Positions 8,090 through 15,567 of a DNA stretch of 64,000 nucleotides are shown piece after piece. The DNA is from DASUXY01 sp035301985. Lineage in GTDB: Bacteria; Bacillota; Bacilli; Bacillales; Amphibacillaceae. The DNA lies in NCBI GenBank assembly GCA_035301985.1, contig DATGTE010000049.1:1-64000 (forward strand), written 5' to 3'. The translations under genes and the position numbers were made by a program. The notes under the pieces were generated by a model. That model saw nothing but the letters and a program-made list of their open reading frames with translations, was not told the DNA's origin and searched no databases. Position 1 is the first letter of the stretch, and each line of letters begins with the position of its first letter.

Positions 8090-9385
8090 GTGGCATATAA
8101 AGATGAACAATTACATGAGGAAAAAGTATTTAAAGATCCAGTCCATCGCTATGTCCACGTACGCGACCGCGTCATCTGGGATTTGATCGCTACACCTGAA
8201 TTTCAACGTTTGCGTAGAATTAAACAGCTCGGTACGACCCATCTAACGTTTCACGGGGCAGAGCACAGTCGCTTTAATCATTCACTAGGCGTGTATGAAA
8301 TCGTCCGCCGCATCATCAACAATTTCCAAGGGAGGCCCCACTGGAATAATGAAGAACGATTGCTCTGTTTATGTGCGGCGTTATTACATGATCTCGGACA
8401 CGGTCCTTTCTCACACTCGTTTGAAAAGGTATTTGATTTAGATCATGAATATTTCACACAGCAAATCATTCTCGGTGATACATATGTAAATGACACATTA
8501 GAACGCGTCAAGCCAGGATTTGCTCAAGATGTTGCTGATGTCATTGGAAAAACGTATTCCAATCAATTGGTCGTCAGCGTGATCTCCAGTCAAATTGATG
8601 CTGACCGCATGGATTATTTACAGCGTGATTCATACTATACAGGTGTGAGTTATGGTCATTTTGATATGGAACGGATTCTCAGGGTGATGCGCCCGATGGA
8701 AGATCAAGTTGTGATCAAGTCCACAGGGATGCACGCAGTTGAAGATTACATTATGAGTCGCTATCAAATGTATTGGCAAGTTTATTTTCATCCGGTGACA
8801 CGAAGTGCAGAAGTGATTTTAACGAAAATTCTTTTACGAGCGAAACATTTGTATGAAAAAGATTATGCTTTTAAATTACAGCCAACACACTTCATCTCCT
8901 TTTTTAAAGGGAATGTAAGTTTAGAGGATTATTTACGACTTGATGAAGCGATCGTTTACTACTATTTTCAATCATGGCAAGAAGAGGACGACGCTATTTT
9001 GTGTGATTTATGCGAACGGTTTATGAATCGAAGGCTTTTTAAATATATTGATGTTAATCCAAATGAACAAATCCATGATGTAATGAGGTTGAGTGAGTTA
9101 TTTACAGAAGTAGGGATTAATCCACGGTATTATTTGGCGATCGATTCTTCATCGGATTTGCCGTATGATTTTTATCGTCCGGGTGAGGAAGGGGAAAGAC
9201 TGCCCATTTATTTACTGATGCCCGATCAGACATTCAGAGAGCTGTCCCGGGAATCGGATCTCGTCGAAGCGATTTCAGGCAAACGACGGACAGATCATAA
9301 ACTATATTTTCCAATGGATATGTTGGAGGAGCGTCTGGATGACGATCAGAGAGTAAGGGAAATCATAGAACTATTGGAGCGTTAA
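8090..9385 (+). CDS. ywfO: HD-domain phosphohydrolase YwfO
   Basis: 431-residue HD-superfamily protein related to dGTPases. The metal motif is H64 (RFNHSLGVYE), H100-D101 (LLHDLGHGPFSH) and a later ADRMDYLQRDS. B. subtilis YwfO is reported to be a nucleotide-handling HD protein. The exact substrate here is not shown by the sequence. I choose GTG 8090 because GGGTGG lies 6 bases upstream and the start MAYKDEQ matches relatives. TATAAT at 8051-8056 is a likely -10. Probably co-transcribed with ywgA, 13 bases downstream. Confidence 0.88.
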   Translation: MAYKDEQLHEEKVFKDPVHRYVHVRDRVIWDLIATPEFQRLRRIKQLGTTHLTFHGAEHSRFNHSLGVYEIVRRIINNFQGRPHWNNEERLLCLCAALLHDLGHGPFSHSFEKVFDLDHEYFTQQIILGDTYVNDTLERVKPGFAQDVADVIGKTYSNQLVVSVISSQIDADRMDYLQRDSYYTGVSYGHFDMERILRVMRPMEDQVVIKSTGMHAVEDYIMSRYQMYWQVYFHPVTRSAEVILTKILLRAKHLYEKDYAFKLQPTHFISFFKGNVSLEDYLRLDEAIVYYYFQSWQEEDDAILCDLCERFMNRRLFKYIDVNPNEQIHDVMRLSELFTEVGINPRYYLAIDSSSDLPYDFYRPGEEGERLPIYLLMPDQTFRELSRESDLVEAISGKRRTDHKLYFPMDMLEERLDDDQRVREIIELLER

Positions 9386-9398
9386 GGAGAGGTCAAAC

Positions 9399-9896
9399 AT
9401 GCTGACGAACCATGCTAAATTATTGCATTTTTTCATTGAGGCGAACGAAGTGACCGGTCGGAAAAAATTGCAAAAGATGATTTATATTTTACAAGTATGC
9501 GGTATACCTTTTGGTGAAAAGTTTCACTATCATTTTTATGGCCCCTATTCAGAAGAATTGTCTTTACGGGTGGAAGAACTATGTAATTTAGGGTTTTTGA
9601 AAGAAGATCGAGAAGATAAAAGCAATTATATTCAATATCATTATCAAATCACACGTGAAGGTGTTGATTTTTTACAGCAATTTTCATTGGAAATGCCGGA
9701 GATGTCACAAAAGATTGGATTGTTGCAACAACAAAGTGCGCGGTTTTTAGAGCTCGTAGCGACGATGCTCTATTTTAAAGACGACTTGCCACCGAATGAG
9801 GTGGAGAAGAAAATATCCGTTGTAAAACCGAAACAAAACTATAGTCCAACAGAATTGAAAACAGCGTGGCAGTTTATTGAAAGGATGTCTCACTGA
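9399..9896 (+). CDS. ywgA: YwgA family protein
   Basis: 165-residue soluble protein following ywfO by 13 bases with TTAAGGAGAGG upstream. The N-terminus has GRKKLQKMIYILQ and FHYHFYGPYSEEL, features of the YwgA family, which looks like a winged-helix or antitoxin-like fold. The YPYSxEL-type motif also occurs in SocA/Panacea-type antitoxin domains. Role unknown. Confidence 0.85.
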   Translation: MLTNHAKLLHFFIEANEVTGRKKLQKMIYILQVCGIPFGEKFHYHFYGPYSEELSLRVEELCNLGFLKEDREDKSNYIQYHYQITREGVDFLQQFSLEMPEMSQKIGLLQQQSARFLELVATMLYFKDDLPPNEVEKKISVVKPKQNYSPTELKTAWQFIERMSH

Positions 9897-9945
9897 AGCG
9901 ATTGAAGGATCTCCATTCATATAGATGAAAAGAAATAATCACCTA

Positions 9946-9954
9946 TGCTACAAT
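9946..9954 (+). promoter_or_regulatory. Extended -10 promoter for ywhD
   Basis: TGC directly before TACAAT (9949-9954) forms an extended -10. The -35 at 17 bases (TGAAAA) is poor. The ywhD start lies 37 bases downstream. Confidence 0.5.
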
Positions 9955-9991
9955 AAGTAGAGAATGAAGGAATGAGAAGGAGGATCCATTG

Positions 9992-10507
9992 ATGAGTAAT
10001 GATCAATCTTCAAATAAAAAAAGTAAACAGACATTTACGATTATAAAGGATGATTCGAACGACGGTCATGGTGGATATGGTGTCGGGTCAATCAGTTTAG
10101 AAAATATGTCATCCGTCATCGTCGATCCCAATGAAAATAAAGCCTATGTAGATATGGACGCTATGCATGCTCGGAGTGATATTGAACGGCGTGTGAAATA
10201 TTATCCGGATCGAGAAGAAGTCCCAAATGGGAAATTGTACTGGATTGTTTGGGTCAATATCGAGCAAAATGAAAATGGACCCTATTATGCAGGGGTAGCA
10301 GGAAGCGAACTTCGCGTTGATAAGCCGAACAAGCGAGCGTATAAATCTATGCCTGAGCATGTGACACATATGGAGAAATCGTTAAAAGGTGAAATTGTCG
10401 TTAGTCACATGGATGACCATTCGAAAAAACTGCTCGGCGACTTTCTCAAGGAGTTTAATAAAGACTTTTGGGAAAACTCTTCAGATGAATTAAAACAAGC
10501 CTTTTAA
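9992..10507 (+). CDS. ywhD: YwhD family protein
   Basis: 171-residue acidic soluble protein of the YwhD family. Conserved stretches include FTIIKDD at the N-terminus, GYGVGSISLENMSSVIVD, and WIVWVNIE. Start ATG 9992 follows GAAGGAGG at 8 bases. A perfect terminator follows. Function unknown in the family. Synteny between ywgA and pbpG is as in B. subtilis. Confidence 0.88.
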   Translation: MSNDQSSNKKSKQTFTIIKDDSNDGHGGYGVGSISLENMSSVIVDPNENKAYVDMDAMHARSDIERRVKYYPDREEVPNGKLYWIVWVNIEQNENGPYYAGVAGSELRVDKPNKRAYKSMPEHVTHMEKSLKGEIVVSHMDDHSKKLLGDFLKEFNKDFWENSSDELKQAF

Positions 10508-10557
10508 GACCGATAATTTATCGCAACCTTTAGCTACAAATCATAAACAAGAGGTAT

Positions 10558-10592
10558 AGCCCTTTCCTAAATCAGTTAGGAAAGGGCTTTTT
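10558..10592 (+). terminator. Strong intrinsic terminator after ywhD
   Basis: A perfect 13-base stem, AGCCCTTTCCTAA (10558-10570) with TTAGGAAAGGGCT (10576-10588), a 5-base loop and a T run. Confidence 0.9.
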
Positions 10593-10748
10593 GATTAGAC
10601 CGATCATGCAAGTTTAGAATCGGTATAAACGTGATTTCTTTTATGATTAGCAAGTTGTCCATGACGATAATCACCAACAATGGCTCACCCATGACTTTCC
10701 GTAGAATGGGTCGGACAAGCCTATTTGCAAATTATATTAAAAAAAGGA

Positions 10749-10779
10749 TTGAAAGTGACGTAACGTCATCTTGTATACT
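10749..10779 (+). promoter_or_regulatory. MerR-type promoter with operator in a 19-base spacer
   Basis: TTGAAA (10749-10754) and TATACT (10774-10779) are separated by 19 bases instead of 17. The spacer holds the palindrome TGACGT-A-ACGTCA (10756-10768). Long spacers with a dyad between the hexamers are the hallmark of promoters controlled by MerR regulators. The second gene downstream encodes one. Confidence 0.7.
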
Positions 10780-10937
10780 TAATCATACAACTCGAAGAGA
10801 AAGTGGAGAAACTTTTATTTGTGAAACAATCTTCTCCGTCGTTGTATGTCACCATATGCGGTCGATTGCGGTGATCTATGCCATGGGAAAAGGGTTTCGC
10901 TATGAAGTTTTATTATCAAACAAGGGGAGTTGCATAG
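10780..10937 (+). other. Leader between the MerR-type promoter and the membrane protein gene
   Basis: About 150 bases with no ORF longer than about 20 codons that has a ribosome site. An 11-codon ORF (MKFYYQTRGVA) ends at the base before the next gene's ATG and could be a leader peptide, but this is weak. Confidence 0.35.
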
Positions 10938-11609
10938 ATGGATATGATGATTCAGTATCAGTGGGAGCTGTTCATCGGGTTAGAAGTTGTGTCATGGTTG
11001 TCACTTCTTTCGTTTTTACTCGTGCGTTATGCTTTGAAACGTCAACGTCTAAGCATGTTGTGTCTGTTGTTATTTCTTACGGTGACATTACTTGAAGGGG
11101 TCCTGGCATTGATTGTATATAAGGAGACGGGTGTGATTGACACCCTCCAAATCATCATTATGTTATTTCTTTTATATGCTTGCACGTTTGGGATAAGTGA
11201 TTTCAAAAAGCTCGACCGGTGGATGAAACAAAAAGTTGGCAACTGGCAAGGCGTTGACCTGCTAACCGAAAAAGATCGTCAGGCAATGGAACGGGAACAA
11301 AATCCGCGCTGGATGGCGCGAAGTTATCGACGATGGTGGTATGGACATACACTTCTATTCATCGTGGCACACTCCTTTTTTTGGCTCTATTTTGGTAACG
11401 ACGATCGCTTGCTCGGCGAAGTGTTAACAGACTGGTCTTGGCTAGAGAACATGGATTTGGATAAGATCCCTGAAAATGGCCCTTATCGTGTCGCATCAAT
11501 CTATCCGGTTAGTTTGATCTGGGGAATTGTTTACATCGCTGATACGATCAACGCTTGGTATTATACGTTATTTCCAGGGCAGGAAAAAAGAAATCGAATG
11601 TATAAATAA
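10938..11609 (+). CDS. Membrane protein of unknown function, 223 residues
   Basis: Four or five hydrophobic segments: about residues 10-28, 39-58, 67-85, 140-155 and 190-208. A basic, Trp/Arg-rich cytosolic stretch (KLDRWMKQKVGNWQ, RWMARSYRRWW) lies in the middle. Start ATG has AAGGGGAG at 8 bases. The gene precedes the MerR-like regulator by 15 bases and both lie behind the MerR-type promoter, so they are probably one regulated operon. This hints at a role in efflux or membrane stress. I do not recognise the family. Confidence 0.75.
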   Translation: MDMMIQYQWELFIGLEVVSWLSLLSFLLVRYALKRQRLSMLCLLLFLTVTLLEGVLALIVYKETGVIDTLQIIIMLFLLYACTFGISDFKKLDRWMKQKVGNWQGVDLLTEKDRQAMEREQNPRWMARSYRRWWYGHTLLFIVAHSFFWLYFGNDDRLLGEVLTDWSWLENMDLDKIPENGPYRVASIYPVSLIWGIVYIADTINAWYYTLFPGQEKRNRMYK

Positions 11610-11624
11610 TCGGGGGTGACGCAG

Positions 11625-12409
11625 TTGATTACAACTCAAACCGTAACGAAGAAAACGGGAGTCACGGTAAGAGCGCTACGTCATTATGACCACATTGGTC
11701 TCTTACTTCCTGCTGGCAAAACGGCAGGGGGCCACAGGTTGTATGGTGAGGAAGAATTAACAAAGCTGCAAGAAATCCAGTTTTTAAAAACATTAGGGTT
11801 TAGTTTACAAGAAATTAAAGATATGCTTGCCGATGAAACATGGGATTGGCACATTTGCTTACAAAATCAATTGAACTATATTCTACAAAAAAAGACAAAT
11901 TAATTGAGATGGAAGCGACCATTCGCGGGTTGTTAAATGGTTTTACAATGGGTGGAGAGATTGACATAACACATGTTCAAAAGCTCATTCAACTATACAA
12001 AAAAAACAGTGATCAAAAAAATTGTTTATTCAAAAGGCATTCAATAAAAAAAGAACGGGAATTATGGAAACTTCTCCCTAATGTTAATCACGGAGACCCG
12101 GATACGTTGGAATGGGTTTCCCTCATCGGTCAATTAAAACAGGTCATGGACCAAGGCATTCATGTACCAGCAGTCCAACGAATCGTCAAGCGCATGGAGG
12201 ACAAACAGCAGGAAACGTTTAAAGGTGAAGAACAATTCGTCCAAAAACTTTGGGAGATTAGAAAGTCCCCCGAGCAGTCACAGGAAGCTGGACTGTATCC
12301 TATTGCAAAGGATGTACTTGATTTTTTAGAAAAAGCATCGGATCTATATAGACAAAGCAAAACGAAAAACGATCCCGATCCAGATGGGATTGATCATTCA
12401 TTGATGTAA
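11625..12409 (+). pseudogene. MerR-family regulator, split by a frameshift in an A7 run
   Basis: The N-terminal part is a clear MerR HTH (TKKTGVTVRALRHYDHIGLL, then GGHRLYGEEELTKLQEI, FLKTLGFSLQEIKDML). The reading frame stops at 11903. The remaining 170 or so codons continue in the +1-shifted frame, overlapping from 11840 to the stop at 12409. One extra A in the A7 run at 11887-11893 restores a continuous protein through QKKDKLIEME. It may be a true mutation, a sequencing error or a transcriptional slippage site. The start is taken as TTG 11625 with GGGGGTGA upstream (GTG 11616 also possible). The C-terminal half is helical and resembles TipAS-like effector domains only loosely. Confidence 0.75.
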
Positions 12410-12453
12410 AAGTTGCAACAGAAGGCAAGGGGTGAAGCATTCATAAAACATCG

Positions 12454-12491
12454 TTGTACAGCTTTGATATGTTATCAGGAAATATGTACAA
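12454..12491. repeat. Inverted repeat TTGTACA/TGTACAA
   Basis: TTGTACA (12454-12460) and TGTACAA (12485-12491) are separated by 24 bases in the region between the MerR gene and the terminator. Significance unknown. Confidence 0.3.
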
Positions 12492-12587
12492 TTGTGAACG
12501 AATGATGAACAATATCTTTAATTCTTGTACTTTGTCACAGAAATTTGTAAACTATGTGTACATGGGCTACTCATGGATTACTAGGAC

Positions 12588-12627
12588 AAAAAAAGAAGCT
12601 GACTCAATGGGGTCAGCTTCTTTTTTT
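12588..12627. terminator. Bidirectional terminator between the MerR gene and pbpG
   Basis: A perfect 16-base stem: seven A then GAAGCTGAC (12588-12603), pairing with GTCAGCTTC then seven T (12612-12627). The flanking A and T runs serve both converging genes. Confidence 0.92.
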
Positions 12628-12642
12628 ACATTGTCTTGGTCT

Positions 12643-14685
12643 TTATGGTTGTTCGTGTAGGAAAAAGTCATACCATTGTTTAAATAATCCTTGTTGCTTC
12701 TCTTCTTCTGAATTGTGAACATGGTCTGTGCAATATTGACGAGGCGCATCACCAACTTCAAAGTACATGATGCGGCTAGACGGACAATACGGAGTCGAAC
12801 GCTTTCCTGTTGTAGGGTCGATTGGAATCCCCACAACTCCGTCTGGTGCTTGAAAAGATGGATTGTCCTTTTCGGAATGCACCGCTTCCATAAAATCAGC
12901 CCAAATGTCTTTCGCATAGGAAAACTCAGGCACCTTCGTCATCGTTCGGTTATCATCATATCCTGTCCAAATACCAGTCACAAGGGAAGGACTATAGCCA
13001 ATCATCCAACTATCAGAGGGTGTTGTGCCAGACTTTCCAGCGTAAACTCGCGTTAGCTTGTCGGTAATTGCGGAGCCTGTGACGTTCATATATCCGTTCA
13101 GTTCGGGGTCAAACATTCCCGTCAGAAGGTCTGTCAAAATATATGTTTTTTTAGGGTCTAATACTTTCTTTTCCAAAGGTTCGCTTCGATTAAAAACCGT
13201 TTTTCCATGGGAGTTGACGATTTTTTCAATCGTGTATGGTCGAATATTCACTCCTCCATTAGCTAACATGGCATACCCTTTGACCATCTCTTCGACCGAT
13301 ACAGAAGCCGTTCCTAAAGCAAGTGAAGCGACCGGTGGAACCTCACTGGAAATACCAAATTTTTTGGCGGTATCGACGAGTGTTTCTGGCCCTAAATATA
13401 AGTGTGTTTTCACCGCGTAAATATTATCTGAAAGCGCTAATGCCTGTGCTAACGTAATGGGTTTATTCGCATAATATCCATTGTAATTATGGGGTTCATA
13501 TGTTTCGCCGTCAGCTAAGGTGAAAACAGTCGGCTCACTTGCAATCATGGTACGAGCATTATAGCCTTTTTCCAATGCTGCATAATATAAGAATGGCTTA
13601 AAGGTTGACCCGGGCAAACGCTTTGCATGTAGTGCTCGGTTAAAAGAGCTTTCTTCATAATCTCGTCCCCCGGCTAGTGCTTGAATTGCGCCATTGGAAG
13701 GGTCGAGCGCGATTGCTCCGATTTCGATGTCACTTGTTGGGTCGATTACATTAGCGATGTGTTGGTCTAATGCTGTTTGTTTCTTAACATCTAAAGTCGT
13801 ATAAATATCAAATCCACCTGATTGTATAGATTCAATATCAAGTTGCAAAATGTCGGCTGCTTCTTGTAAAACAGCATCTTGGAAATGAGGTCCAATGAAG
13901 CGCCGTTTTGATTGAAAGGATGGTGAGTATGCAAGGACTTCTCGAGATGCCAAATAATGTTCTTGTTCAGTGATTGTTTGTTGATGAAGCATGACGTTTA
14001 AAATGTGTCGCTGCCGTTGTTTCGCACGCTCAGATTCATGAATCGGCGAATAATAGGTCGGGCTTTTCGGTATACCTGCGAGTATTGCCGCTTCTCCTAA
14101 AGTAAGCGAATGAGCCGGTTTATTGAAATAAAATTGGCTAGCAGCTTCAATGCCATAAGCCCCGTGTCCATAGTAAATCGTATTTAAGTATCCTTCTAAG
14201 ATCTCTTCTTTCGAATAAAACATTTCTAGACGAATCGCATAAAAGGCTTCTTTCAACTTACGTGTCCACGTCTTTTCATGAGTTAAATAAAGATTCCGGG
14301 CATATTGTTGTGTTAATGTACTTCCGCCTTCTTTCAAAGACAACGTCCGTAAGTCTGTTAAACTTGCTTTAATCATCCGCTTAAAGTCAAGCCCTTTATG
14401 TTGAAAAAAGCGGCGATCTTCGACGGATATCGTTGCTTCTATGACTTGTGGAGACATCTCAGCTAAGGGAATCCATTGTCTATTTTCCGTGCCACGCTCC
14501 TCACCGAAGGCCTTTCCTTGTGCACTATAGAGCGTTGTATTTTTCTCGCTCGTTAACTGAGGCGCACCTAGTAAAAATGCGACCACATAGATGCTAGCGA
14601 TAAACATGATCATCAAAAGTGATACGCTACCTAATACCTTAAACGCAATATGTTTCGTTCGTTTCGATATCCATTTCTTTTCCAT
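12643..14685 (-). CDS. pbpG: Class A penicillin-binding protein PbpG (PBP2d-like)
   Basis: Bifunctional peptidoglycan glycosyltransferase/transpeptidase of 680 residues. It has an N-terminal basic anchor and membrane segment (residues 12-40). The glycosyltransferase domain carries Glu89 in the VEDRRFFQHKG motif and GGSTLTQQ at 120-127. The transpeptidase domain has Ser360 in GSTFKP, SDN at 419-421 and KSGT at 551-554. In B. subtilis the pbpG product makes spore germ-cell-wall peptidoglycan. Synteny with ywhD and ywiB supports the assignment over PBP1/PBP4. Confidence 0.88.
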   Translation of the reverse strand: MEKKWISKRTKHIAFKVLGSVSLLMIMFIASIYVVAFLLGAPQLTSEKNTTLYSAQGKAFGEERGTENRQWIPLAEMSPQVIEATISVEDRRFFQHKGLDFKRMIKASLTDLRTLSLKEGGSTLTQQYARNLYLTHEKTWTRKLKEAFYAIRLEMFYSKEEILEGYLNTIYYGHGAYGIEAASQFYFNKPAHSLTLGEAAILAGIPKSPTYYSPIHESERAKQRQRHILNVMLHQQTITEQEHYLASREVLAYSPSFQSKRRFIGPHFQDAVLQEAADILQLDIESIQSGGFDIYTTLDVKKQTALDQHIANVIDPTSDIEIGAIALDPSNGAIQALAGGRDYEESSFNRALHAKRLPGSTFKPFLYYAALEKGYNARTMIASEPTVFTLADGETYEPHNYNGYYANKPITLAQALALSDNIYAVKTHLYLGPETLVDTAKKFGISSEVPPVASLALGTASVSVEEMVKGYAMLANGGVNIRPYTIEKIVNSHGKTVFNRSEPLEKKVLDPKKTYILTDLLTGMFDPELNGYMNVTGSAITDKLTRVYAGKSGTTPSDSWMIGYSPSLVTGIWTGYDDNRTMTKVPEFSYAKDIWADFMEAVHSEKDNPSFQAPDGVVGIPIDPTTGKRSTPYCPSSRIMYFEVGDAPRQYCTDHVHNSEEEKQQGLFKQWYDFFLHEQP

Positions 14686-14892
14686 TGTATGTACCCTCGA
14701 TTTAGTAGTATGTCATTTACATACATATCATTATTGGGAAAATCGCAACAAAATAAACTCCCTTTAAGAAAAATTTAGCCGAAAAATGTAGCAACAGGTT
14801 GTCAACTGGACTGGAAATGATATACGGTAAAATGATATGCTAGTGGAGCAATTTTATTTATAATGAGGTGCTATTGGAACGGAGGAGACATC

Positions 14893-15327
14893 ATGAGTCA
14901 AGAGATATGGATTGAGCTGCATACAACAATTGAAGATGATGGTAACAAAGAGTACCACGTAACGACACAGTCGGGAAAGCTTTATCAAAGGGAAAATATG
15001 TATGTTCTCCTATTTGAAGAACAACTTGAACAAAATGGTACTGTGAAAAATTTGATTACGATCCAACCGGATAAAGGATATGTATCGATTAAACGTTCGG
15101 GAATGGTATCCATGAATCAGAAATTCATTAAAAATCAATCAACAGAAAACGTATTTCAGCATCCACATGGAAATTTACATATGGAAACCTTTACGAAATC
15201 AATCGATTATCAATTATCAAATACCAAACAATCAAGTCGATTGGACATCGATTATACCGTTCAGTTAAATGGACAAAAAGAGAGAAATCATCAACTTTCA
15301 TTAATTTATAAAGAAAAAAGCACATGA
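14893..15327 (+). CDS. ywiB: DUF1934 beta-barrel protein YwiB
   Basis: 144-residue protein of the DUF1934/YwiB family, predicted to be a calycin-like beta barrel: alternating polar and hydrophobic strands, VSIKRSGMVSMNQKF in the middle, IDYTVQLNGQ near the end. Start ATG 14893 follows GGAGGAG at 6 bases. The longer in-frame ATG at 14863 has no ribosome site. In B. subtilis argS follows ywiB. Here the next gene is fadF and argS is not in the window. Confidence 0.88.
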   Translation: MSQEIWIELHTTIEDDGNKEYHVTTQSGKLYQRENMYVLLFEEQLEQNGTVKNLITIQPDKGYVSIKRSGMVSMNQKFIKNQSTENVFQHPHGNLHMETFTKSIDYQLSNTKQSSRLDIDYTVQLNGQKERNHQLSLIYKEKST

Positions 15328-15430
15328 GTTAAGCAGCTAAAATATGACTGAACGTCGTTATGCTTTTAACAAAGTTCCATTATTACTGCGAACATTTTAG
15401 ACAAATTTAGCTGTTTTTTGTAGAAATATA

Positions 15431-15459
15431 TTGACTGAATGATCATTCACCGTTAAAGT
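15431..15459 (+). promoter_or_regulatory. fadF promoter overlapped by a FadR-like palindrome
   Basis: TTGACT (15431-15436), 17 bases, TAAAGT (15454-15459). The perfect 14-base palindrome TGAATGATCATTCA (15436-15449) lies inside the spacer. Its arms TGAATGA/TCATTCA equal the half-sites of the B. subtilis FadR box, but the usual 4-base gap between them is missing. Confidence 0.65.
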
Positions 15460-15517
15460 GGTAGTAGTATATTTTTTCAGAAGCCCTAACCTCACCATTT
15501 ATTAATTTTTCAAAAAA

Positions 15518-15532
15518 ATGCAATCGTTACCA
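15518..15532 (+). promoter_or_regulatory. CcpA cre site upstream of fadF
   Basis: ATGCAATCGTTACCA fits the cre consensus WTGNAANCGNWNNCW at every fixed position. It lies about 60 bases after the promoter and 36 before the start codon, where bound CcpA would block elongation. Confidence 0.7.
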
Positions 15533-15567
15533 TCTTTGATGAAATTAACAAAAGGGGGATCATACGA

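Noticed and set aside
10631..11095. 154-codon plus-strand ORF overlapping the membrane protein gene
   Set aside because: No ribosome site, spans the MerR-type promoter, unlike any protein, and is out of frame with the well-supported gene at 10938.
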